The notes: generated from the letters alone by a model not told the origin. Numbered from the stretch's first letter, positions 34,765-46,700 are shown. The stretch: DNA of 64,000 nt from Lepisosteus oculatus (GCF_040954835.1 NC_090697.1:1686501-1750500); one strand, 5' to 3'. Program-made: numbers and translations.

Positions 34765-35340
34765 AATAATAATAATAATTATAATAATTGCTTACACTTA
34801 TATAGCGCTTTTTTGGACACTCCACTCAAAGCGCTTTACAGGTAATGGGGATCCCCTCCACCACCACCAATGTGCAGCCCCACCTGGATGATGCGACGGC
34901 AGCCATAGTGCGCCAGAACGCTCACCACACATCAGCTCTCAGTGGGGAGGAGAGCAGAGTAATGTAGCCAATTCATAGAGGGGGATTATTAGGAGGCCAT
35001 GATGGGGTAAAGGCCAGGGGGGAAATTTGGCCAGGACACCGGGGTTACACCCCTACTCTTTTCGAGAAGCGCCCTGGGATTTTTAATGACCACAGAGAGT
35101 CAGGACCTCGGTTTTACGTCTCATCCGAAGGACGGCGCCTGTTTACAGTATAGTGTCCCCTTCACTGTACTGGAGCATTAGGACCCACATGAGCCGCAGG
35201 GTGAGCGCCCCCTACTGACCCCACTAACACCTCTTCCAGCAGCAACCTTAGTTTTTCCCAGGAGGTCTCCCATCCAGGTACTGACCAGGCTCACACCTGC
35301 TGAGCTTCAGTGGGCTGCCAGTTGTGAGTTGCAGGGTGAT
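34765..35340 (-). repeat. 5S-rRNA-derived SINE, full length
   Basis: Best-preserved copy. On the minus strand it starts ATCACCCTGCAACTCAC at 35,340, followed by GAAGCTCAGCAGG, GAGCCTGGTCAGTACCTGG and an intact GGATGGGAGACC (35,275-35,264), all matching the 5S rRNA gene including its internal control region. The tail contains AAAGCGCTTTGAGTGGAGTG and GCGCTATATAAGTGTAAGCA and ends in an AAT-rich microsatellite at 34,765-34,790. Confidence 0.9.
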
Positions 35341-35689
35341 ATTTTATTAAAATGCAAATATATACACACTTAGTCCAAACACACACATTACTTTGAATGT
35401 TTACTCCCTGCAATTCCAGAAGTAATCTTTTATAGTCAGCTTTATTGGAAGCCAAAAGAAACCTGGAATGTGGTATGCAACATCAGACAGTATGCTACAG
35501 TATGTATGTGTCCATTATTGTTGTTGCTCCTCTCAAGTACTCCAACAAAGTACTTAAGGAAGATCTACCTTTTGTAACCCCACGTTGACCACAGTATCTC
35601 TTAGGATCCTCTTGCCTTGTTTCTGATTCTTCTTCCACACCCTTACAGGTATCAGGAACAACACTTATGTCCAAGTCAGACTTCAGTTC

Positions 35690-35903
35690 TTCAGTCTGTT
35701 TCCGACAGCAGGTGTTTGAATTGGCTGTGAACGGAAAGTGTGCTGTTGGTACCGATCTCGACAATCCAAACACTGACAACAACAGCTGCAAGCTCACCTG
35801 CCTTTGCTCGGTGTTCCTGCTGCGCAGTACTGTATATCCCAGCTGCAGTGCTCCTGAGAATGAAGTCTCCAATAACCACCACTTCTCTTTTTGCATGCTA
35901 TAG
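35690..35903 (-). pseudogene. Possible LINE ORF1 esterase-like remnant
   Basis: One minus-strand frame reads REVVVIGDFILRSTAAGIYS, which recalls the block I region (GDSxxR) of SGNH esterase-like domains in ORF1 of some fish L2/CR1 elements. The catalytic Ser would be replaced by Phe (GDF instead of GDS) and the following sequence is not clearly conserved. Weak call; it could be chance or a decayed cellular gene. Confidence 0.25.
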
Positions 35904-36249
35904 TACTAGCAGGATGTGTAGTTGGTATCAGTACACCAGGGCCTTCTGGTGCAGCTCACAAAGTCCAAAGTGCATTTTGGATTCCCACTGTTAAGATACA
36001 CATTTCTATATTTGTAGAACACAAAACTATTAAATCCCTTCTGAAAATGCAGTCGTTACTCTAGACAACTATCTTCCATATGAGATTGTATATGTGTTCA
36101 TTCTACAAGTTAATTTCCTATATTTTATTTTCTAAATATTACTATCTTTTGAAGCTTTCCAGAATTACTTTGGTATCCCATACCACTCATATACTGTAGC
36201 CTAGCATTTTCTATTTCCATAAAACCACAGTTAGCATTATACTGCCTCA

Positions 36250-36425
36250 ACTCCAGAGACTGTAAGTCATAGACAATAAGTGACAGAAAATGTCAGCGGA
36301 ATCGGCCTATGCTGCAGATCATTGTTAAAACACAGTTTCAAAGCAATGCATTACATGGAAATGTTTGTGAGTTATCAATATTTTTCATGTGTACTAAAAA
36401 GAGAAAGGTATCTTACATCCATAAC
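36250..36425 (+). repeat. Second copy of the 33.1 kb dispersed repeat core
   Basis: Closely matches the 33.13-33.29 kb core: GAGACTGTAAGTCATAGACA, ATAAGTGACAGAAAATGTC, TTTCAAAGCAATG and TATTTTTCATGTGTACTAAA, in the same orientation 3.1 kb away. The flanking 50-bp duplicated segment is absent. Confidence 0.7.
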
Positions 36426-37019
36426 ACCATATTTTCTAACATTGAGGGTGTTGGGCATGAATACTTCACATCATTAAGGTCCTAAGACCAATGTCGACAC
36501 AATGCTGTTTAACTTCCCCTGTCATCGTTGCAGGTGACCTGAAGTCCACAAGTTCCACCGGTGTGATATTGGATATAGTGCTGACAGGCATCAGTCATCT
36601 CACACTCTTACCTCTGAGACTTTTGCGGGGATTTCAGGTTTTATGGGAAGTGGTTACTATTACACTTACGCTCGACTTGTGAGCCTCTTCATAAATCTGC
36701 ATCAATGCTTTAGGCTCTTCAGATGGAAAGACACGAAAGTCTGAATAAAACATTTAACTGTCAAACTGAATCACAAAGCCTTGTAGCATCATCTCAGACC
36801 CACTTATGCTGTTTTCGGTGAAGTATAAAAATAAAATCAACTTCTCACCAGGAAAAGTCATCATAATTGGGATTGTTTTCTAAACGCTTGGTCTGCACTA
36901 GAAACTACGTTTTTCTGTAGTCCCTAAACATGCTACTGCATTACTGCTCGCTTTAGAAACGGTCTAGACATTTTGATGTATTACAAAATAAGTAGTCTAC
37001 AGTAGTTTTACATTTGAAC

Positions 37020-37098
37020 AGGTAAAGGTTTATTCCATGCTGAAAGAAATAGCAAAGACACATGACGTTTCGGCTGCGGAGCCTTCTTCAGGTGTGAT
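37020..37098 (-). repeat. Dispersed repeat with hammerhead-ribozyme-like core
   Basis: Read on the minus strand: TATCACAC, then CTGAAGA (37,091-37,085), a GGCT/AGCC hairpin with loop CCGC (37,083-37,072), GAAA (37,071-37,068), a palindromic ACGT (37,068-37,065) and C at 37,064. This fits the hammerhead core CUGANGA - stem II - GAAA - stem III - UH if stem III forms between two molecules. It continues through TTTCAGCATGGAATAAACC. Hammerhead motifs are known in terminal repeats of Penelope-like elements; no Penelope protein is visible here. It lies about 170 bp before the HSF2 CpG island. Confidence 0.55.
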
Positions 37099-37259
37099 AT
37101 GCCTTACACATGTGTAATATTTTCATTGCAAGGACAGTATTCATTTAAACACGATTACCTTTCTTAACTTCCATAGCTGTGTAATTGACATTGATGCACC
37201 CCACCCGTACTTTAAATCACCACGGTCTGAGGTGTTTGCCAAATTAAAAACAAAACCCC

Positions 37260-37727
37260 GCTAGCCGGAGTCCGCCTTCACTAGACGCTGAGGTCTGTGT
37301 GTGGAAGCAGTCAGTCCCACCAGGGCAGGAGAAACACTACCCGGCTGTCTCGGCAGTGCTGTGACCCACAATGCAGCAGCACTCTGCACACACAGACAGC
37401 AGGCTCGCGTGCCTCCGCCTGCGTCATCAACACCACCTGCCTTCTTTATCCAATCAGCAAGCGGCCGCGGGGCAGGCCCCTCCCTCCGACACGTGAGGCT
37501 CGCAAACGCGCCGCGCCATTGGCTGTGCTGGCCGGCCGCGCAGAGCGCATTGTTGTTACACGTGAGGAGCCTTACGTAAGGTAGCCGGGGCACCAATCGG
37601 CAGCCGCGGTTCGGGCCGGAAGCTGTGCTCGGGGTTTTCTCCCCTCCCCCCTCCGCTGCGGGCCCGGAGTACTCGCTTGAGCCCTGTGCTCGGAAGCAGC
37701 GCTGCGCTCCCCTCGTCCGCCCGCACC
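37260..37727 (+). promoter_or_regulatory. HSF2 CpG-island promoter and 5-prime untranslated region
   Basis: GC- and CpG-rich sequence lies directly upstream of the HSF2 start codon and continues through exon 1 into intron 1 to about 38,330, in contrast with the AT-rich flanks. CCAAT boxes occur at 37450-37454 and near 37590, and an inverted one (CCATTGG) near 37516. No convincing TATA box is present, as expected for a CpG-island promoter. The transcription start cannot be placed from sequence; the last 100 bases or so before the ATG are probably untranslated leader. Confidence 0.75.
37489..37580. promoter_or_regulatory. Repeated E-box and PAR-bZIP-like palindrome in HSF2 promoter
   Basis: The ten-mer ACACGTGAGG, containing the E-box CACGTG, occurs at 37489-37498 and again at 37558-37567, 69 bp apart in the same orientation. 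Directly after the second copy, 37571-37580 is the perfect palindrome CTTACGTAAG, whose core TTACGTAA is the consensus bound by PAR-bZIP factors (DBP, TEF, HLF) and NFIL3. CACGTG sites are bound by USF, MYC or CLOCK-type factors. Function here is inferred only from the motifs and their position about 150-240 bp before the ATG. Confidence 0.45.
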
Positions 37728-40700
37728 ATGAAGCAGAACTCCAGCGTCCCCGCCTTCCTCACCAAGCTGTGGACCCTGGTCGAGGACCCGGACACGAACG
37801 AGTTCATCTGCTGGAGCCAGGTGAGTCCGGGCCCGCGTCCGTCTGGGCAGCCTGACAGAGAGAGAGAGACTGAGCGGGGGAGCAGGGGGCTGGAGGGAGC
37901 CCGGTCTAAACTGGTCGCAGTCGAAAAGAAAGAAAAAAACGTAATGAGGCGGCTTCGGTTCGGCCTCGGACCTCTCGCTGTTTCCCGAGGGACGGCCGGC
38001 TCTTGTATCCTCCGCGCCGTTTCCAAGGCGACCGCGTTACGTGGCTGTTCTGCGAAGGCCCGCGGCGCCGTGCTCCGAGCAAGCGCTGCCGGCTGCTTTG
38101 CCACTCGAGGCGAAGGGCCGAGCTCAATGTGGCAGTTGGCCGGGAGGTCAGATAGGGGGCCCCATGATGAAGGCGCGGGGGCGCTCTGTGGTGCCGGGCC
38201 GGAGCGGTACCGGTACCGGTCCCGCTGGCTCGGGGAGGTAGCTCACCCTGCAGCCGCCGGGGGAGGAGCGGGTCTGCGTTCAGGAGGGAAGTGGGTGACG
38301 TTTGTTGCCGAGTTGAGCAGCGCTACGTTGGACAGGAATGCAAGCAGGCTGTTCTTGTTCCCTGAGCTGACCTCCGAAGAATTAAAGAGCGGATTTATTT
38401 CTGTTCATTTCAGTGCATAGCATGCTGGGAGTGGGGAGGTTTGATGCAACATCTTAAATTTGATTGGAAGTGTTTGGACCATAAATGTACCCTCCACAGC
38501 CAGCTTCCTGATGGGGTGTGTGCGCCACACTAGAACACCTACCCTTGCTATTGCCTCAAATTCAGCTTGGAGAAGTCTGTCCTTGCCTCTTGACCCCCCA
38601 GTCTCTTGCAGGACTTCGGCGGACGAGAGCATCAAAGGTTTATATGTAAGGAATTACACGGTGGGGGAAAAAAAACACCTGTGTGTTTTGGGGCACTAGC
38701 GTAGAGAATGAGGGTCTCCTTTTCTAGAAGCTGCTCGGTGCCATCGGTAATATAGCTGCAGCTGCTCATGCTCTGGGAAAGTGTGTGCGCCTGCATTCTG
38801 AATATGGATTAATGTAAACTCGGAGAAATAAAATGCCATGGATACATGATGTCAAATCATGGTAGTTAATACACTTCAAGACATGCATAGGATATTTTCT
38901 TATGATGGGCTGATGTAATCTGCAGTTTAGCTGTTCAAGGTGTATTTTGGCATTTGATTTTGAATGAAGTGTAAAAATATTTTTAAGCTCTGTGGGAACT
39001 TGATGCATGAAAACTGCTTCCCCACGGCAATGTGATTTTTGTAATCCATCATCTTTCTGACCAGATTTTCGTTAAAGTAAGCATGGACTTTCTTGTTTGT
39101 TTTAAAGGAAGGTAACAGCTTTCTTGTGCTGGATGAACAGCGATTTGCCAAAGAGATTCTCCCCAAATTCTTCAAGCATAACAATATGGCAAGTTTCGTC
39201 AGGCAGCTCAACATGTGTAAGTACTTTTCACGGTCACAGATGTTTTTCTTACGTTAGGTTGTCAATACTGGAATTAGTTCAGGTGGGGAGCTGTGTCGGC
39301 ATGCGTGGGCTGCAAAGGAACAAGTAACAGGCTTATTCCCTGCTGAAAAGAAAGAAAACAACGTTTCAGCCGTGGGGCCTTCTTCGGGTGTGGGAGACAG
39401 AATTAGACAAGTAAAGTATTCCCTGTGAGTATGTGCACTGTACATGTAAACAAATCATGAGGTCACTCAAGGAACAAGTAATTCCAGGCTGAAAGTAGAA
39501 AGGATCAACCCACACTTCTTCAGGTTCGTAGACATTTAGGAGTTAATTCATAATGATTTCTTTGCTGAGATGTAACCCGCTGCTGAAAGCATGATTGTGT
39601 ACAGTATGTCGTGAAGAAGGCTGAAATGTTCCTCCTTTATTTGTTCCTTTGCAGCAGCACATGCTGACACAGCTCCCCCCTCAAATGCCATTTTACGCTG
39701 CTGGCATCTCTGTCAGAGTTGGCCTTTTTGGGGAACGTGCACTGACCGCAACCTGCTCCCTAGGCGTACAAGTTGAGTCCTTTAGTCCGGTTCACAGACA
39801 CACCTCTGAGTTTCATTGCCAGGGGGGCACATGACTGGACCCCAGCAGGCTCATGGGTTTGACATGACCTGGGTAATTCTCAGCTTGCTCGTGCTCACAA
39901 TGCCTCTAGGAATTGCCCGGGCACCTGTGAGCCAGCCTGTACCTTAATGCTGGAAGTTGGGGGAGAAAAATGAGTAAAAGCAAAAGGGAATAGGCAAACC
40001 AGAAGTGAAAATAGTGTTTTTTTTGTTAAAAGTAAAGAGCAGGGGAACTGAAACCCCTTCAGAGTAGGATGGAAGGAGCAACAAAGTAGCAGATCTGGAG
40101 ACCTGGCTTCCTCAGTGTTTGTCTCGGAGTGAAAGTCAAGAACCCATGTCCAGTTATGGAAAACCAATACGGACATCATTACTTGAGGCTGTCGAAGAGG
40201 GAAAGCATATGGCTGAAGGATATCAAGATGCATGGGGATTGTTGAGTACCCTGTATTATCTGAGGAATTATGTCAAGTCACAGTTCTGGAAAAAGATCTG
40301 TTTTAATATTCATCAATTATTTTCAAAACATGTATTATTTAAACTTTTATTTATGTAGTTAATTTTGCTTTAGTTGGGGGTTTTGAATTGAGTGAGTGAT
40401 TTGAGGGGTATTTTTTTGCACTATCATACATGCATATCATACATATCAAGAGGGTTTTAAAAATTCAAAAATATCTACATGATTTTAATAAAGATTTCTG
40501 GAGAGCAATGGGGAAAAAAAAGAGGAAATAAATGTGAACCAGGATTAAAAACATGTTAAATTAGATTCATAGGTCAGAAAATAATCAATTATGTTAAAGA
40601 GAGCTAAAATATTGCATTTTATGTCAGTGCAGAGGGCTTTTAAAGAGGACAAACTGTCTTGCAGATGGATTTCGCAAGGTAATGCACATGGACACTGGCA

Positions 40701-43700
40701 TCGTAAAACAAGAACGTGATGGACCAGTTGAATTCCAGCATCCATTCTTCAAACATGGGCAGGATGACCTGCTAGAAAACATCAAAAGAAAGGTAAGAAC
40801 AAGGGCTTACACTTTGAACTTATTGCCTTAAAATGTGAGAAAATAGCCTCACAAAGCTCAAAACTGCTTTAAGAAAATTGAAATAATGTGCACGATGGGT
40901 TTCTAATTTTACACCCTGCCACCTTTAGAATCAAATGGCCTACTTTTGTTTGTAATTAACTTTAGTCTTTGCTAAGTACAAAATCCAATTAAGGTTCTGC
41001 TTATGTAGCCCATAGCTCCTGTTTAATTTTAATTATTTTCAGGCAAAACTTCATTTGTCCCCTCTAAGTAATCTAACAGTTTTCTTGTGTTCCTCAGATA
41101 TGGCCAAATCCACCAGAGGTTTATTTGTGAATGGATACCATTCTAAAAGGTCATTCACAATCCATACCTGCAAATTGAAGCAAATGTATGTAAAGCAGGA
41201 AGAGCATTAGAATTGTTGAGTGAACTTCAGTTAACTTAGTTTTATCTTAAAGTTGTGATTTTTTTTCTTTTTGTAGGTTTCGTCAGCCAGGCCTGAGGAA
41301 AATAAAATACGTCACGAAGACCTCTCTAAGATCCTGTCCAACGTTCAGAGTGTTCATGGCAAACAAGAAAGTCTTGATTCGAGACTCTCAACACTGAAAA
41401 GGTAACAGAATGACCACTGTAATTTGATTTACTAGTGATTTCTCATTTGTCTTTTTGCAGTCATCTGATCATTAGTAATGCAAGAGTTCAGATATTAAAA
41501 TATGGTTTTTGTTTGCAAATGTGAGGAAACCATACACTTAAAATTATTTTACTTTTACAGTCCTTAATTATGGGGAAAATTGCCATGCATTGTTCTGTTA
41601 TAAATTGTGTCCTTTTAGTCCTTAATCCCAATATATATCGGGGACCATTTTTGTATACTTTACCTTATTAAAATGAAGAAAATTGATTTATCTGTGTTTA
41701 TGGAAAACTAACATTTTTGTTCTTGAATTACAGAGAGAATGAGGCTCTGTGGAGGGAAGTCTCAGATTTGAGACAGAAACATACCAGCCAGCAACAAGTT
41801 ATTAAAAAGGTAACCAACTTTTATAGCAGTGACAGTTTTACAGATGGCTTGTTTGAATTCTGCATATGATTCTTTAATGGAACTTAATTCAGATTTATTT
41901 GTGGTTGGTTTACATTTATATTAGTTTTCAGGCACCAATTATATGTAATCTACCCTTTATACAGAAGTGAGTTATGAAAGACAAAATGTCTGTATAGCTT
42001 ATCTTAAAGCCTTTTAAACTACCAGTGCAAAGACGGGTGCATTTGTATTTATTCTATGAAAAAACATTTATATATTAACTCTAGAATATAAAAGGCTATA
42101 CCCTAAATAATGGTGTTTAGTTTTTGACGCCAATCTCAAGAGTGGTGGATTCTCAAATAAAATAGAACACTTAATTTTATGCAGTGTTTAGGTCTTTCTT
42201 TAAAGAAACACAAATTGTTCTAGATAATTGTGCCAATTTGGATAGTGTTGTATGTTAATATTTGTGTGATTGCTAAAATAGCCCTATTAATTTTAATTTG
42301 CTCTCCAGCAAATTTTGTACTTTTATATTTTTGATGAACTGAGAAGCCCCATTAAGATGGTAATACACTGAGTAGGGGTGAACGGTACAGATGACCAGAT
42401 CCAATTTGCAGTTATATCATATCAGAATTTAGGTATTTAGGTGCAAATTGTGTATTTTGACAAAAACATTCTGTATTTGGCCTTATGAGGTTAAATATTA
42501 CATCAGTGTTCAGCTTTGTGAATTTAACTTCTGTTAGGGATTTAATGTGCCTTTTCTATTTCAGTTGATCCAGTTCATTATAACATTAGCCCAGAACAAC
42601 CGTCTAGTGAGCTTGAAACGCAAAAGGTAAGCCCAGCCTTTACATCACTGACGTTTGTTGTAACCAAAATGGAAGACGCATAGCATTTATATGCACTGTT
42701 GTGCAAGCAATAGAAGGCAAGTTAGGTTGTCAACATAACAGTAAATATGAAATGAAATTTAACATTGAGAACGTGCTTCCAAATTTACATAGTTTCAATA
42801 TGAGAAAACTGGCCCCTTTATTGTACACCTTTTGAAATGTTTTGTGATTTTCTTTTTTCATGTAGACCTTTATTGATGAACAGCAATGGAAACAAGTCAA
42901 AATACTTTCATCAAATTTATGAGGAATCCGTCGAACACAGCAAGGTATTTGTAGTAGATGATCGCATTTAAGTTTTTTAAGTTAAACTGGATATTCGGAA
43001 TATAACTTACAAACCATTCCAAAGTACAGTAATTATTAAATCTAGCTTTTATTTCTTTCAGACCTTCAAATTTCATTTGTAAGCCAAACATTTTGCTTAA
43101 AAATGAAAAACATTTTATATACTTTGTAGCTGTGCATTTGGTCTTTGTTCAGATTTATGAATTTGGGTTTCATTTTCAGAATCATTTATTTGTAGGAGGC
43201 TTGTAAAAGCCTCTGAATTTGCGATCATTGAGACTTGAATGAGTAAGCAACTGTTAGGATCCGTTTAGAAACTAACGCTTTGATACAGAAGAGTTTCTTG
43301 AGACCCAGATATTCAAACTATTTTTGTATAATCTTTTGATTAGGCTTACATATGTAATAGTTATTTCATTTTAGCGTATTTAGGAATCTTTGATTTTAGG
43401 TTCATAGCATGCTGGAGCTAGCAGCATGAACTGTATACATTCTTCTTCGGTTAGCAGTAGCTGTTTAAGAGCCAAGCTGTATGACATTTTAATAAAGTAC
43501 GTGCCTATTGCCGTTTTCTTGTTAATTTCACTTTCGTTGCTGCAGTGTCTTGAGAGAGAAAAGATTGAGCCTGTTATCAGTGCAAAGTTTAAGCCCATTT
43601 AGTTTAACTTTTCACCTTGTAAGCTGCAGTTCAGACTGAACTAATGGTTTTCTCAGACATCAAGGAAGAACCTCATACTGTTACCCAATTGAGGATTCTT

Positions 43701-46700
43701 CTAACTTTTCTTTGCAATACTAGTATTTGTAGGTGTATTTCCTATTGTCATAATGGCATGATAAGCTGCCAGAAGGTCAATGATCTTTATAAAGTGTACC
43801 CAAAATACGCAGAAGTAATCGCTTTCAGTATTTTTTGTCATAAATTGGAGTTTTAAATCTCCAACTAATTAAAGACAGACATCTGTACAACAATATGTCT
43901 TTACGTGTTGTGTAATATTTTTATTTGTGTGTATATTCTGTTCGTTTGTTCCTGTAGGGATCTATGAAAGTGCCGAATGGTCTGAAGAACAGTTCTGATA
44001 TTTCTGATGATGTTATAATCTGTGATGTAACTGACGATCATCCAGAAAACGTGGAAGAAGTAACGAAAATTTCTGATCCAATGTAAAGTTTTTTTTTTTA
44101 GCTACACTCGTATTGTTTACAGGCTTTGTTCTTAATTGGCTGATGCTTTTATGGAGTTTGTCTGACCTCTAAAAACTTTTATCGGCATAGTTCTTTCCTG
44201 TTCATCTTTACTTCTGTTCTTTATTTACAGTATACTTGAAATGGTTACAGTATATAAGCAGGAACTTTGAACCTCTTTTCTAACTGAATTCGATTAATGT
44301 TAATATTTGCAGAGGTTGTGATTCCACTTTAACCGTCAATCATGGACTTCCATCCTATATTGACTTGTTTTAACTTGTATTAACTATGATTCTTGTTTGG
44401 TTTCCGTCTTAAGGCAAATCCTAATTAAACAAAAAAAGTAATATGAGGATTGCTCATTTGTACATACCTGACTTAATATTTTTTTATAGGGATGTTGAAA
44501 TTGTAGAAGTTAAAATTGGTAGTGATGGGGCAGTGCTTGTGGATGATGAAGTGACAGACCCACCAAGAGTGGAGCCACAAGACATAGCCAAAGCCATATC
44601 TGAAAACGCCCCTTTTTCAAGCAGTGCTCTGCAGATCAATAAACCATCGGCGCTCACTTTGGAAGATCCAGTTACAATGATGGACTCCATTATGAATGAA
44701 AGCGGAGCTATTTCACAGAACATTAACCTTCTGGGCAAGTAAGTGCCACTGTTTCTGTTTTTGCTGACTCCCACTTTATTCCAGCAAAGTTCATTATAAA
44801 TAAGCAAAGTGTGTTTGGTCTTTCAGACCCTTACTTGATTTTGTAGCTGAAAGAACTATATGAATTATATTTGGTTATAGTATTCTGATAAGAGTCTGTG
44901 CCTGTGACGTGCATTGTGTGTATTAAACCTCCAGAAAATTCCTGTTCTAGTAAAAGTATAAACCCCGGAAGCAGAAATCATAATCATTTAATTTCTGAAT
45001 TTTGTTTACACTTGCTTAGCTGTGCAGCGGTAATTTTTATTTTGGAGGCACACTTTAAGATAGTTCTGAACAGTTTGTTGGACTGTATCTATACCCCTTC
45101 ATTTAAGAGAAACATCCCCATTTCCATTAGTATTGAGAGACTGTATGACTTGGTGTGGCTGGCACGTCGAGTTCTGTGAATGAGCTGCTTGGCCTTTCTT
45201 GTAATATATTAACAAAGTGTTGCTATTGTCCTACAGGGTTGAGCTGATGGACTACCTGGACAGTATTGACTGCAGTTTGGAAGACTTTCAGGCTATGCTG
45301 TGTGGAAAGCAGTTCAATATTGACCCAGAAATCGTAGATGATGTAAGTTTCAGGTGTTAATATTTTTTATTAATGAAGTGGTGCAATAATATGTATATCT
45401 AAATTTATTTTGACATCTGTTTGCTGTATTTCAGTAATCACTGTGGTAGTGTTTTGGTCTACGTTTCACTTTCTTTCATCTTAAAATGCAACAACTGCTA
45501 TCCATGTTTGATGTAGAACCTGGTAGTTGATAACAGCCGGCACGTTGTTACTGAAGGTCAGCATTCTCACAATAGTACAAGTAACGTGCTTAAATGTCTG
45601 ATTTACATTTAACAAGTCTCTAGCTCTGGGGATTTTATCAGTTTGTTTACAGGCATAAGAAGCACAGTTACTTTAACCAGAAATTAATATTAAATTGTGA
45701 AATTAAGTAGTAGTTTCAAATGCACGAAGATATGAGGTAGTTAAAACATTTCAAAGAGTGAGTGGTAATTTTGTAGGTCACTTTTTGGGGATGGGTGAAA
45801 CTGGGTGGCAGGTGGAGTGTGAATTAATTAAATCCCACATTAATTGATCTTTAACCTTTTCCCTGTAGCTTTTTAATCCAGTTTGCCTGGTGAGCACAAA
45901 TGATCACAGCGTCAGCACAGCTAAAGTGAGTTCTACCCAGTCACTTGCTTTGTCACAGAATCAAAGTAATATGTACTGGGTTTTCAGCTCCCAATTTAAG
46001 TATCTGTACACTTCTGTAGTTTGCAGTACTGTACCACTTTGGTCTCTATAGAGTACTAAGAAACGGTTTATTTCCTTTTTTAGAGTGATCCTGGGTTTTG
46101 CTGTTTTGTATTGTTCTTTCTTGAAATCACTTAATACATTCCCTCTCATGTAGAACTGCATCTAAACTTGAGCAAGCCCTAACCTTCTTTATTTTAATGT
46201 GTTCTTTTTATTGTGTTAGTGGAGAAATGTAATTACTGTTGAATTGAATTTGACTTGCTGTTTCACCTGTGAATCTTAGGGGACAGAGTCTTCAAAGGAG
46301 AAAGCGGGCTTGCTTTCCAAAGAGAAGCCAAGTGAGAGTAATAACGGTGAGCTGCAGCTGTTCAATATGGTTCAGGCATGCAGAACTTTGCAGTTGGATT
46401 TAGACGTTTACTGCTCTGTTTTAGTCTGGAAAGATCCTAAACATTTTTTTTTAAATAAGTCTAATCCAGTTTCCCCCCTGCATCTTCTTTCACAGATTTC
46501 TTCTGTCTTGGTCTTGCATGGCGCATGTAAAAAAATATTTCAAGGGGGCCTGCAAGGCTATTTTTATGTTTCGGGGTTAGGAAGAATCGGCATTGGCATC
46601 TCTTTTAAATTAATAGGAATATTGCTCTCAACTTCAAGACGGTTTTGCCGATTAAATCTAACTTGTTAACTCTGCATGCAGATCACGGTGGAACCTTAAT

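Larger units (their letters stand above)
35341..37019. other. Intergenic sequence upstream of HSF2
   Basis: Contains the possible ORF1 relic near 35.8 kb and the repeat core at 36.25 kb; otherwise AT-rich and unrecognised. Confidence 0.4.

Noticed and set aside
35495-35896. 133-codon minus-strand frame as a gene
   Set aside because: No domain in this frame; a different frame of the same stretch gives the weak LINE-like pattern reported separately.
37556-38104. 182-codon minus-strand frame over the HSF2 promoter
   Set aside because: Antisense shadow in a CpG island without domain or splice support.
37677-38420. 247-codon plus-strand frame over HSF2 exon 1 and intron 1
   Set aside because: It overlaps the real exon 1 in another frame and reads through the CpG island and the intron; stops are rare there because of GC content.
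46310-46669. 119-codon frame across HSF2 exon 12 and intron 12
   Set aside because: It is the exon 12 region in another frame running into the intron; the GT donor at 46,347 and phase-consistent exon 13 show the true structure.
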